Part shown: positions 31,725 through 42,799 of the stretch, one piece after another
How positions within the stretch are numbered: position 1 is the first letter of the stretch
How the letters are laid out: each line of letters starts with the position of its first letter
NCBI GenBank assembly: GCA_033239005.1
Contig: BSQZ01000012.1
Span: 1-64,000 of the forward strand
Direction: 5' to 3'
DNA length: 64,000 bases
From: Lamellibrachia satsuma
Lineage: Eukaryota > Annelida > Polychaeta > Sabellida > Siboglinidae
The notes under the pieces: generated by a model
The model's database searches: none
The model's input: the letters and a program-made list of their open reading frames with translations, nothing else
What the model was told of the DNA's origin: nothing
Position numbers and translations under genes: made by a program

Positions 31725-31830
31725 AACCTGTCGAGTTATGCGAGAACCGTCGAGTTCTGCGAGAACCGTCGAGTTCTGCGAGAACCGTCGAGTTCTGCGA
31801 TAACCGTCCAGTTCTGCGAAATTGATCGAG
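31725..31830. repeat. 19-bp repeats (GAGAACCGTCGAGTTCTGC)
   Basis: Four to five near-identical units, itself an imperfect palindrome (GAACCGTCGAGTTC), directly before the foldback structure. Confidence 0.8.
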
Positions 31831-31837
31831 TGCTATA

Positions 31838-33250
31838 ACCAGTAATGTAATAATCTACCAGTAATGTAATAAATTGACCGGTAATGTAATAAATCGACCG
31901 GTAATGTAATAAATCGACCGGTAATGTAATAATCGACCGGTAATGTAATAATCGACCGGTAATCTAATAATCGACCGGTAATGTAATAAATCGACCAGTA
32001 ATGTAATAAAAAATGATGATGATGTTAATAATGATGATGCAGAAAGTGATGATCGAGTGTTCCAACCAGTAATGTAATAATCGACCGGTAATGTAATAAT
32101 CGACCAGTAATGTAATAAATCGACCAGTAATGTAATAATCGACCAGTAATGTAATAAATCGACCGGTAATGTAATAATCGACCGGTAATGTAATAAAAAA
32201 TTATGATGATAATCATTATGATGATGACGATGTTAATAATGATGATGCAGAAAGTGATGATGAGGGTGATAAACGAATATGATTATGATGACAATTAAGG
32301 GGCGATCTTAGTGACGATGATAATGATGATGATGATTATGACCATAGTGATGATGATAATGATTTTGATGATAATGATAATGATGATAATGATGATGATG
32401 ATAATGATGATAACGATGATGATGAGGGCGATAAATGGATATGATGATGAGAGGAAGAAGGTTAAGACAATTAAGCGGTCTTAGTGATGATGATGATGAT
32501 GATGACGAAGATGATGACAATGATGGTGATCATTATTACGATTATGAGGACGAAGATAATGACACCTTCAGCATCATTATCCTGCTCCTCCTCCTCATCG
32601 TCATCGTCATCCTCATGTTCACCCTTATAATTGTTAGCCATGCTGACACCCACTCGACGTTCACACACGTATGATTAACACAGGAATCTCAGAACTGGGT
32701 GTCAGCATGGCTAGCCGTTATAACGGGGAACATGAGTATGATGATGACGATGATGAGGAGGATGATGAGGCTGAAGATGTCATTGTCTTCGTCCTCATAA
32801 TCGTAATAATGATCACCCTCATTGTCATCATCTTCGTCATCGTCATCATCATCATCATCATCACTAAGACCGCTTAATTGTCTTAATCTTCTTCCTCTCA
32901 TCATCATATCCATTTATCGCCCTCATCATAATCGTTATCATCATCATCTTCTTCCTCATCATCATCATAACCATTTATCACTTTCATCATCACCATCGTT
33001 ATCATCATTATCATTATTACCGTCACTAAGATGACCCCTTAATTGTCATCATCATCATAATCGTTTATTACCCTCATCATCACCTTCTACATCATCAGTA
33101 TTAACATCATCATCATCATCATCATAATGATAATCATCATAATTTTTATTACATTACTGGTCGATTATTACATTACCGGTCGATTTATTACATTACTGGT
33201 CGATTATTACATTACCGGTCGATTATTACATTACTGGCTGTAACAATCGA
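31838..33250. repeat. Large foldback structure: 20-bp arrays and TGATGA-rich arms in a palindrome
   Basis: Left arm about 32050-32654 and right arm about 32694-33250 are inverted copies. Both have the outer GACCGGTAATGTAATAATC array, then a GATGATGATGA region, the AGACAATTAAGCGGTCTTAG word, and the inner TTAGCCATGCTGACACCCA. The unmatched centre is about 40 bp. An additional direct array of the 20-bp unit extends left to 31838. Frames through the arms (Asp-rich, His-rich, Ser-rich) are artefacts. It looks like a foldback (hairpin) transposable element or its remnant. Confidence 0.88.
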
Positions 33251-34279
33251 GTCTGATTATCACTGAAAATAGCTTTGTAGCGATGCGCAGCGAAGTAATG
33301 CTGCAAAAAGCAATGTTTTATGTTGTACTACCCAGATTAAAGTGGGTAAAAGTTACTATGCAAAAGTAATGTATAGTTCATGTTTATGAATCACTCAAAA
33401 AGTCAAAATGAATGGGGAAAAAATCCCGTCAATGTTACCAACGTGAATATGCTTAAAAACAAAACTGACTGTTAAGACGACAATGTCATGAGACGGCCTG
33501 CAGAATGCATAACGAATTCAGTGCAACATCGCATGTGGGCTGTCGTGGTTTAGCCGTAGATGGATTATTCCTCAGTTAGACGAATGTAGGGCATAGTAAA
33601 TTTGGATATAGGAAGTTTTCAAAAATTCGTATCATCTGACATAAGTACATTTGAGCAGGGACATTGGCAGGTTTGCTGGTAGAATCTGTTGACAGTGCAA
33701 CTGGATTTTTAGATTATTTTAATAGTCGGAAGGATTTTTGGCAATTTTTAACCACAAGACACGAGTGCGTAGTAATTCATACAGAAATTGGTAAACATTG
33801 ACGGGTATGGCACGTTCAACCATTTTAAAAGGGCTAGAAATATGTGATTTTTACTAAACTCGACCAACATGTCAGTGAGATGATGACAATGGCATTGAAG
33901 TAGTTTCAGAATTTTTGATGGTCCGTTTTCTTATAATCATGCAAAACGTTAACATGGTCAACAACAGGAAACGTAACAGTGGGCCGATCCCTAGAGCGTT
34001 CGTTTTACGTTTAGGGGGCCCCGGGTTCAATCCGCGGTTTGTCCGATGTACAGTTTTCTCGTTTAATGTTATTATTATTATTATTGTTTAATCAATTATA
34101 TTTAGTGCAATATTCGTGTTTGTTTAATGTTGCTAATTGGCAATGTGTGGTACTAAATAAACTACTAATTATTTCTAAGTATGGTTTAGTTCCAACTAAA
34201 CAGGATATGACGTCACACAGCAAATAGGATGTGCAGCTAGAAACTATTTATCAACAAATTTAAATAGTTTTTGCAATGG
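33251..34279. other. Unassigned intron DNA with a degenerate tRNA-like segment
   Basis: No coding region recognised. Around 33981-34050 the sequence GATCCCTAGAGCGTTCG ... GGGTTCAATCCGCGG resembles A-box and B-box elements of a tRNA or tRNA-derived SINE, but no full cloverleaf could be drawn with confidence. Confidence 0.35.
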
Positions 34280-34501
34280 ATACTGTTGTATATTAGCAGA
34301 TCTTTATTTTCAAACGCATGTATTACTACTCAGGTAGTTCGCCACTGAATATGTATCACTACACATGTAGTCCACGACATAGACATGCATATTTAACATT
34401 TCCCTCCCGGAATAATTATGAAGAAGTCCTCAGTGCATTCACTATAGCTTCACTGGTCGTACTGTTTTGAATGACAACTTCTGGCCATTTTGAATAGGAG
34501 T

Positions 34502-35066
34502 CTACAACAATGAGAAGCATTTTCCCTCCACAGAACCTGCATAGTCGATGTGTACGCGTTCACCTGGTCGTCGTGAAGAAGGTATCCATGGATGTACCGG
34601 TGCATTAGTAGGATTTCTCTGTACCAACTGACACGATTTACAAGCTTTCGTGCATGATTCAATATCTGCATCCATACCCGGCCACCAGACATATGAACGT
34701 GCGACACCCTTCAACACCAAGTCTCATGGGCAGTGGCAATTTGCCTCGCTGTCGGCAATGTCAGCGTTTCCTCGCGAAATAGTTTTTCTCGCAGACTGTC
34801 ATCGTGACATCCATACACCAGTTGATCGCGCAAATTGTTCTCCTTTTCGATGCCGAAATTGCACGTCTTCGCCAAATTGCACAGTCGCGCCATGTACGAC
34901 GCACTCGTTTCGTCGTACAACTGCTTGCACGAGCGGAATTTGTACCGATCAATCAATTCGTTCGTTCTCGGGGCGAAGTAGTTGTCAAAGCGCTCGAGAA
35001 CTACTTTCACCATCGGTATGTGTTCGCCTTCGATGTCATAATCGAACGAATTGAATATCGTCAGTA
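34502..35066 (-). pseudogene. Gypsy B: gag C-terminal part fused to an integrase fragment
   Basis: Minus strand: gag-like residues from 35066 to about 34711, then, in another frame, the H2C2-type integrase N-terminus and IDYAGSVEG (integrase core first Asp). The pol region between is missing. Probably dead. Confidence 0.7.
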
Positions 35067-35559
35067 GGGGAGAGTTGCCGGGATTGGACCAGTTCCTCAA
35101 TCGGACCAGGGCTGTATATTCCATATTACTGTATACCGTGGCATCCGTTATAGATTATATCATTCATTAGTGGCATTTCGGTGACACTGTAAATTTCAAC
35201 GAAATAGCAATACTTTTTAAATATTTATCACAGAAAGTAGGTTTTCTATGTCACCGACATAATAATCAGGCCGTGATCAGTTATCAGTACGGCACCCTTT
35301 GTCATACTTACAGTTGAAAATGTGTATCCATCAAGAGTATAGAAGCCCAATGTATGTGGCGATAATAAAATGTTTTAAGTGGATGTCGTCTGCTTGTGAT
35401 AACAACGCAATAGTTTTAACAAATGAAATTCCACGATTGGACCACTGCAGTTGCCACAATTGGACCAGTGGCCCACATAAGAGTATGCCATCATTAGATG
35501 TGTGTAATTATTCCAACACAGTTTATTGATTACCAGAAAGTATTATTACACAAGGGAGC

Positions 35560-35713
35560 TGTTATGGTGTGTATCAGTTAACAGAGACAAGACAGTACTC
35601 CAATATAAAATAGTCATTGCTTTATTTACGAGCACGCGACACACTACATCAGGTGACAGACTTCAGCCCAGGCGTGTGCAAATGATCTGCTCGATCACAA
35701 CTAAATTATCACA
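35560..35713 (-). repeat. Gypsy A 3' LTR
   Basis: 154 bp, TG at 35560 and CA at 35712-35713. Matches 40179-40332. Confidence 0.94.
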
Positions 35714-35961
35714 CTTCCTCCCCACTAAGGAAACAATATATTCAAAGTTCACAGCTGATAAAACAATCCATTAACTTTCAAAGTAATGTCCACATGGTCT
35801 TATGAAGAGTTCTTGGGGAATATACTGCGAATTATATAATCGACTAAACGACTTATTATTATCTAAACACTACGGAATTGGAGTGTAGACTGCCTCCAAA
35901 TTCCCTGTGAGACCATAGCCGTTATTCTTATTGGCCATCGATGATTGATCTCATTGCTAAA

Positions 35962-38900
35962 TCACTTCACTACATAGTCGGCTTGCCAAGCTAGTGCAAA
36001 GCGACGTCTGCCAGATTTTCTAGCGGGTGTAGTAGCGCCTATCGTGTTAGTACTGTGTGGCGACAGTCCCGATACTGCTTTCTCGCTAGTGCCTGTCACG
36101 TCATCATCACTCTCAATTGTACTCGGTGCTGGCGACATGCTTGGCAACACAGTCGCAGCATGTGCATTTGATGTCGCTGTAGGAACATCCAGCTCGATGC
36201 TCGGTATCACTGAAATCGGTGCTTTGTAGCGTTCCTATACTGCAGTCTCAGCGTCTACCTGATTGCTACGAGTCGTAGAGACAACCGAACAGGTGTTCGC
36301 ATGACGCGCACAAACATGATCGACGTGTCTCCGACACTCCCTGCCGTCCCCCAGGACCACTGTGTACGACACCGGACCTGTGACGTAACCAACTGTTCCA
36401 ACCAACCACTTGAGCCTTGGGCCAAAATTCTTGATATACACACTATCTCCAGCCTCAAAGTGTCGTTCTTGTGCCCTGCAGTCATTCGTCTCTTTCATCA
36501 GCTTCTGTTTCTTGTGAATCTTCCCCTGCAGACTCGGGTGTAGGAGGCCCAAACGAGATCTCATCTTCTGATTGTTGAGAATTTCCATTGGCGACTTGCC
36601 AGTTGTTGACTGCGGAATTCTACGATGGTCAAACAAAAATCTCTGCAATTTGACTTCCATGTTGTCTCCCGCTGTTTTGATGATGCCAGATTTTATGGTC
36701 TGTACTGCCCGTTCACCAAGACCATTGGATGCTGGATGGTACGGAGCTGAGGTTACATGGACAATTCCAAAACAAGTACTTCCGGCAGTTCGTGTTGCGC
36801 GAAGATCTCCCTCAGTTTATTCACTGTTGCCGTCGATGTTGTCGAACTCATGATGTGAGTCTCGATCCATTTGGAAGTTGCGTCAACTGCTACCAACAAA
36901 ATCTTACCGAGAAACGGTCCAGCATAGTCAATATGGATGCGAGTCCACGGTTTTTCTGGCTACGCCCAAGGATGCAGTGGAGCAGCGGGTGGTGACTTGT
37001 TATACAGCTGACATGTGTCACACCTCTGAACCATCTTCCCCAGGTCTTTGTCCATTCCAGGCTACCAGACATAACTGCGTTCAAGGCCTTTCATTCTGTT
37101 GGTTCCTGGATGTGATAGGTGCAATTCTTGCATAACTTCTTGACGAAACTGTGGGGGAATAACCACTCGTGCACCCCACAGTACACATCCATCTTGCACA
37201 CTCAGCTCGTCTCTTCGGCATTTGTATGGTGCAAACTCTGCGTCATCTTCTCCAGCTGGCCAGGCGCGCATTAGGTATTCACGGACGTGAGCTAGTGTTG
37301 GATCGCGACCAGTGTATCGACTGATCTGCTCCGCACTCACTGGTGAGCAGTCCAGTTCCTCTATCAACAAAACATGTTCTTCTGGCTCGCTTTTCACGGT
37401 AACTGGCAGTGGCAGTCTACTGAGACAATCAGCATTGTTGTGACTTTTGCCAGCTTTGTAGTGAATGTTGTATTCATATCCACACAGCGTGACAGCCCAC
37501 CGTTGTGTGCGTGGTGACGCCGTAGTTGGAACTTGCTTCAGTTCACCGAAAAGCGACACCAATGGCTTGTGATCCGTAATGATTTCAAACGACCGATCAT
37601 ACAGATGCTTGTGAAACTTCTTCAGTGCAAACATCACTGCTGCTCCCTCCTTATCGAGTTGTGAGTAGTTCTTTTCCGCAGCGTTCAGGGTTCTGGATGC
37701 AAATCCCACAGGTCGTTCAGTACCATCTTCCATGACGTGCGAGAGCACCACTCCGAGACCATAATTGGACGCATCGCACTGCAGCAGTAATCGCTTACTC
37801 GGGTCATACTGTGCTAACACTTTAGCCGACAAGAGGAGTTCTTTCGCTCTTTAGAAACGCCGCTGCTGTTGCGAACCCCAGAACCACTTCTGACCCTTGC
37901 ACAGCAACTTGTGCAATGGCGCTAGCACAGTCGATAAGTTGGCTAGAACTCTACCGTAGTAATTCAGTAGACCTAAGAATGCCTGGAGTTCTAGCATATT
38001 CTCCGGAGCCCTCGCTTTCTGGATGGCCTCAACCTTGTCTTCTTTTGGATGCAATCCATGTTGGTCAATCATGTGACCCAAGTACACCACTTCGTCTGCG
38101 AGGAATGTGCACTTTTCTCTCTTGAGCCGCAATCCTGCTTCTTCTGGTCTACCCAAGACCAGATCCATCGTTTCTAGGTGTTTAGCCTTCGTCGCACCCG
38201 TCCGGACGATGTCGTCCAAGTATACGGCAACACCTGGTATATCCTGTAAGATATTGTCCATGGTGCTCTGGAAAATAGCGGGTGCCGAACTAATCCCATA
38301 TGGGAGACGATTGTAACGGAAAAGTCCTTTGTGGGTATTCACTGTGGCATACTCCTTCGATTTGTTATCCAGTGGAAGTTGCGAATATGCGTGGCTCAAG
38401 TCCAGCTTACTGAACTGCTTTCCACCCGTCAATTTCTCGCAAAGGTCATCCAAGGTTGGAATGGGGTAGTGTTCGAGATGTGATACTCTATTCACAGTCA
38501 ACTTGTAGTCACCGCACACCCGTACCTTGCCATCCGCTTTGAGAACTGGAACTATCGGAGTTGCCCAATCGGAATACCTCACTGGTTCCATAACGTTTGT
38601 CTGCACCAACTTGTCCAACTCTTGCTCCACTTTTTTCTCATGGCGTAGGGAACCGGTCTTGCCTTGAAGAACTTGGGTGGTTTTTCCTCATCCACGTGAA
38701 TCTTTGCGGCAAACCCTTTTATGTGCCAAGTTCTTCCTTGAAGGCTTGTATGTGTTTCTGCAGAACTCCTGCCACAGATACTCTCATGCAGCATACTTTA
38801 TGCAAATTGAGTTTAATGCTTTCCAACCAATGTAGACCAAATAGTGCTGCTTTGTCTTTCCCTCTCGTTACTATCAACGTTAGATTTCTCACTTGTTGGT

Positions 38901-39102
38901 CTTCATACTTCACGGTTACCATAATCTTCCTGACCAATTCAACCGTCTGGTTCTCGTACATCTTCAGGACAATACCAGCTGGTTTCAGTGGCAAATGACT
39001 CAAATGATTGCGATACAATGACACGTCTGCTACTGTGCCCAGCTGCATGTCAAAATTGGTGCCTTCAATGCACACAGGCACCCTGATGCCAGTGCTCTTC
39101 AA
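35962..39102 (-). pseudogene. Gypsy A pol: protease, RT, RNase H, integrase
   Basis: Read from right to left on the minus strand: a retropepsin-like part (39102-38719, no intact Asp-Thr-Gly triad seen), RT (38630-37851) with SKLDLSHAYSQLPLD, LPYGISSAPAIFQ and VAVYLDDI, then RNase H (37832-37062) with [24 protein letters not shown] and [10 protein letters not shown]. The integrase zinc-binding and core pieces are degraded in 37060-36660, and an integrase C-terminal part (36660-36235) has HFEAGDSVYIKNFG. A Ser/Pro-rich tail extends to about 35962. Interrupted by stops and frameshifts, so it is dead. Confidence 0.88.
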
Positions 39103-39180
39103 TGCTCCTACAGTGTACGTGCTGTATACTCCAAAGTGGTTATCATCCCCCTTGGGTGCTTCTTCAGTAACGGCACGAAC

Positions 39181-39954
39181 TCACGGCTTGCCTTTATATG
39201 CCTTCGATCTTGTGATGTGGCCCCTTTTTCCACAGCGGAAACATTGTTCCGACTTAAACTTACATGCCTGCAAACATTGTTGTCCTGATGCCTGTTGTTG
39301 CTGCTTCCCCGTCATGTCCCTATGTTTAGGGTATCTTCCCTCACCTGATTTTGCGGCGAATCTCACTCGATTAACACTTGCACGGGATACAGTGCCGCCT
39401 GTGGCGCCCCCTGGCGAATGAAACAGCCTAGCATTTTCTTTCACCACTGCAATGTTCACGGCTTCTTCCACAGCCTTCTCAAATGTCAAGCCTGTCGTGT
39501 TACTTAATTTCTCTTGAACGCTTGCGTACTTCTGATTCAACCCTGTTACAAACCTGTCCCTCAACCATCTGTTCAAATCTGGGAAATTTGCATGAACAAT
39601 GAGTTTCTTTATAGCCAAGCTATAGTCCGTTACACTCTCGTTAGTTTCTTATAGCCAAGCTATAGTCCGTTACACTCTCGTTACTTTCTTTATAGCCAAG
39701 CTATAGTCCGTTACACTGTCGTCTTCAGCTTGGACTCGTGTCCAAAACTTAAACGACTCTGCCATCTCATTTGGGACTGGCTCATAGTGGTCTTTCATTT
39801 TTTTCAAATGTTCTTCGAGTGTTTTATCTGCAGGTTTGTCCGGGCAGAATAAGTCTGAGAGAACTTGGACAATTTCTTTTCCTACCTCACTCAAAAATAT
39901 GGCTTTGCGTCTTTCTGCGTTTTTGTCATTTGCCGCTATGTTATTAGCGACCAA
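39181..39954 (-). pseudogene. Gypsy A gag with zinc knuckle, disrupted by a local triplication
   Basis: Minus-strand pieces 39954-39670 and 39618-39181. The latter ends in a CFRCGKRGH zinc knuckle. Between them a segment of about 40 bp (TATAGCCAAGCTATAGTCCG) is present three times at about 39605-39720, breaking the frame. Confidence 0.8.
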
Positions 39955-40178
39955 GTACAGTTTAAGCCGTTATTCGTAAGAAGTCACAGTCTCTGTTTTC
40001 GGGTCAAACTTCCCCAAAGAGCCAACGAGGCCTGCCATCTTCTTTTCGCGCGAAGTCGATTTACTTTCGAACACCAAATCGTCTGCGGCCACTCTCAACG
40101 TAACGCTTTTCACTTACTTAAGCGCCTCAAATTTGTGTCGACTATCTTCAAACATCGTTTCAATCGTCGTCGCCAGAA

Positions 40179-40332
40179 TGTTATGGTGTGTATCAGTTAA
40201 CAGAGACAACACAGTACTCCAATATAAAACAGGCATTGCTTTATTTACGAGCACGCGACACACTACATCACGTGACAGACGTCAGCCCAGGCGTGTGCAA
40301 ATGATCTGCTCGATCACAACTAAATTATCACA
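40179..40332 (-). repeat. Gypsy A 5' LTR
   Basis: 154 bp, TG at 40179-40180 and CA at 40331-40332, followed by the GGAGC duplication. Confidence 0.94.
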
Positions 40333-40499
40333 GGAGCGATTATAATAATGCAAATAAAAGAAGTTGGTGAGTGGTCCAATCGAGGGAACTTGTAACAGAA
40401 CACATTTGGTCACACGTAAATTTACATTGTTTCGGATTACCAAAGACTTTATTAGGGTTTACATAAATGTAGTGCCAATGGTCATATGTAAACGGAAGA

Positions 40500-41850
40500 G
40501 GATGAAAATAGAACTGACAAATGTTGGACCTCTGGGGGCAAAGGCTGGATGTCCAATGAGGGCTTTGTTACTTGGTTGTGACATTTCGTAGATTTTGTTA
40601 AACCAACGAAGGAGGAGACTGTTGTGTTCATACTCGATAGCCACGTGACCCACACAAAGAATGCAACTGATATTGCTCTGGAAGCTGGAGTGGCCATGGT
40701 ATCACGTCCGCCACACACGACTCAACGATTCCAGCTTTTGGGTGGGGCTTTTTGGACCGTTTTGGAAATACTACGACGATACATTGAGGATGTCGATGAG
40801 AGAACATGTAGGCAGACCAGTGACAACATGTAGGCAGACCAGTGACAACATGTAGGCAGACCAGTGACAACATGTAGGCAGACCAGTGACAACGTGTAGG
40901 CAGACCAGTGACAACATGTAGGCAGACCAGTGACAACATGTAGGCAGACCAGTGACAATATGTAGGCAGACCAGTGACAACGTGTAGGCAGACCAGTGAC
41001 AACATGGCATGTCGCCGAAATTCTTAATGTGGCGTACAGAAAAGCGGCATCCGTTCAGAATGCTGATAGTGGCTTCGGGAAGGCACGTCTGTGGTCATTG
41101 ACCATAGACGTGTTCCAAGACTCCGACTTCGCTGCTGTTACGGTAACTAATGTAATCACAAGAGCACAACCCTATGCCACCTAGCTCTGACCCCAGCTGT
41201 TGCAGGTACATCACTGACAGCTGTTGCCATGGTGACTGCACAAGAGCACAACCATACGCCACCTCTGACACCAGTTGTTGCAGCTCCAGCATTGACAGGT
41301 CTTTCCATGAAAGCTGTACCTGAGTTATGACCACCGAAAAAAGAAACTAGCTAAACAAAACAAAGTCAGACCGGAGATAGCTACGCCTACTAGGCCTACA
41401 CCCACCCAAGAGCCCAGTACTTCTAAGACCACTGCAACTCAATCGAGAGCACATAACAATTCTGATCCATCCAAACCTAGTCGACTGCAGCTCATCAAGG
41501 ACATCGAAGGATGCAGAACTGGTCAATGGTGCACCATTTTGTATGATGGTAAAATCTACCCAGGCATAATGCGACGAGTCATAGATGTGACGAAAGACGC
41601 TGTGGCGGTGCAGTGCGTGTCAATTGTGGGACAAAACAGATTCCGATGGCCTCTGAAGGACGACACAGCAGTATACGAATTGGAGTTAACACTATGCAGG
41701 CATAGTGCAATGATTAATAGATGTGATGGAATACTCTATTGTGCTAGTGGATGCAGTTGCGAGACAGAACATGTGGTGGGCTCTAAAGGTTGTCAATCAT
41801 TTCCGCTAGCTTATTCCGGAGCCATATTGACAGAAGACTATGAACATTAG
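40500..41850 (+). pseudogene. pogo/Tigger-like transposase, C-terminal part
   Basis: DDE-core remnant VVFILDSHVTHTKNATDIAL ... PPHTTQRFQLLGGAFW (about 40620-40770), which carries the second catalytic Asp. After the 22-bp array comes VAEILNVAYRKAASVQNADS and LWSLTIDVFQDSDF (about 41000-41120). The tail has YDGKIYPGIMRRV ... CVSIVGQNRFRWP (about 41539-41660). Frameshifts and stops; the N-terminal DNA-binding region is not seen. Confidence 0.78.
40803..41003. repeat. 22-bp tandem repeat inside the transposase, 9 copies
   Basis: AACATGTAGGCAGACCAGTGAC repeated nine times. It interrupts the transposase frame, since 22 is not a multiple of three. Confidence 0.95.
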
Positions 41851-42799
41851 GCCCTGTTAACATTTTATTTGATTACTGATTAATTTTATGTTTCTAATGA
41901 ACACTATATTTTACTCACGTATTAATTCCAAGTTTGGTCTACATAATTTGTTTGTTTGTCCAGTCAAAGAAGACATGGGACATTTTGTAAGGTGGATGGA
42001 ACTACAAAGATTATGTAAACTGGTATTTATTAGTATATTGCATTTGACTAATACTAACTATTATTGTCACAATGAACACTATATTATTTATGTATCAATT
42101 CATAATTATGCTTAGTCCTATATATAATCATTTTAATTTTGGTCCAATCGAAGACATTGGGTGGTCCAATCGAGGAAACGATGGCCACGATTGGACGGTT
42201 TTGTAGTGTACACTCTATGTTAGTATATTGTTTACATCAATTCCATTTGTTTTCGCTTCTATGTTCAAGTTTATCGTTAGGGGTCCCAATCCCGGCAACT
42301 CTCCCCACCTTTGCACCACCAAGCGTAATCACCAACGCAATCTTCTCAGCTTCACTCTTAGCTGTAGCTCCTGTAGCCAGCAAATACATATTAAATTGCT
42401 GCTTGAAAGTTTGCCAACTTTCCTTCGCTTTCGACCCAGCCAGGCAGAATTTAGGCGCCATTAGCCCTATGCTTACGCGTCTTCTTCGGCTGCTTCAATC
42501 ACAGCTCAAGGTCAAGTTTCATTAACTGTTTCACTCACAGTACATCTGGGAAACATCTAGTTTCCACACATCGATGAGTTAGTACCATCCCATCCGTCTC
42601 GTCGTCAATTATCTGTTGTATATTCACAGACACTACATATAACATACACGTGGTTCTTAGGGGTGGCACGTAACTGATCTTTATTTGCAAACGCATGTAT
42701 TTGTTGGACTCAAGTAGTTCGCCATGTACATGTATCACTACACACGTAGTCCACGAGTCGATACTCACAGATCGAGAGAGAAGCATTAGCTGTAACATG

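Larger units (their letters stand above)
35560..40332 (-). mobile_element. Ty3/Gypsy-type element A (minus), structurally complete
   Basis: Two direct 154-bp LTRs (35560-35713 and 40179-40332) with TG...CA ends, flanked by the 5-bp duplication GGAGC (35555-35559 and 40333-40337). A polypurine tract (reverse complement of 35714-35725, GTGGGGAGGAAG) abuts the 3' LTR. Gag-protease-RT-RNase H-integrase remnants lie on the minus strand in the usual order. The LTRs differ at about five or six positions, so the insertion is not very recent. Confidence 0.95.
35067..42306 (+). mobile_element. pogo/Tigger-like DDE DNA transposon, interrupted by Gypsy A
   Basis: Terminal inverted repeat GGGGAGAGTTGCCGGGATTGG at 35067, matched by its reverse complement ending at 42306 (one base longer near the inner side). 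TA flanks the left end (35065-35066); the right end has a mutated TA. Subterminal TGGTCCAATCG words recur in both orientations at both ends. Transposase remnants lie on the plus strand at about 40500-41850. Without the nested Gypsy A the element would be about 2.5 kb. It is inserted in the gag frame of Gypsy B. Confidence 0.8.
34280..42770 (-). mobile_element. Ty3/Gypsy-type element B (minus), truncated and split by nested insertions
   Basis: Direct repeats near 34281-34380 and 42676-42760 (CAAACGCATGTATT, GTAGTTCGCCA and TGTATCACTACAC words) look like remnants of its LTRs. Gag N-terminal part on the minus strand at 42237-42461 (KAKESWQTFKQQFNMYL); the rest of Gag at 34711-35066 (VKVVLERFDNYFAPRTNE, YDETSASYMARLCNLAKTC). 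An integrase zinc-binding piece follows at 34502-34710 (SYVWWPGMDADIE, ACKSCQ), so protease, RT and RNase H are deleted. The pogo-like transposon at 35067-42306 sits inside its gag and keeps the frame. Confidence 0.75.

Noticed and set aside
32308..33034. Asp-, Ser- and His-rich proteins in the foldback arms
   Set aside because: Trinucleotide-rich palindrome arms stay open in many frames.
33981..34050. tRNA gene
   Set aside because: A- and B-box-like words are present, but no acceptable cloverleaf or acceptor stem was found. At most a SINE remnant.
40803..41003. Possible CRISPR-like array (22-bp repeats)
   Set aside because: Units are directly adjacent with no spacers, inside a transposase remnant in animal DNA. 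The same applies to the 32-bp and 71-bp arrays.
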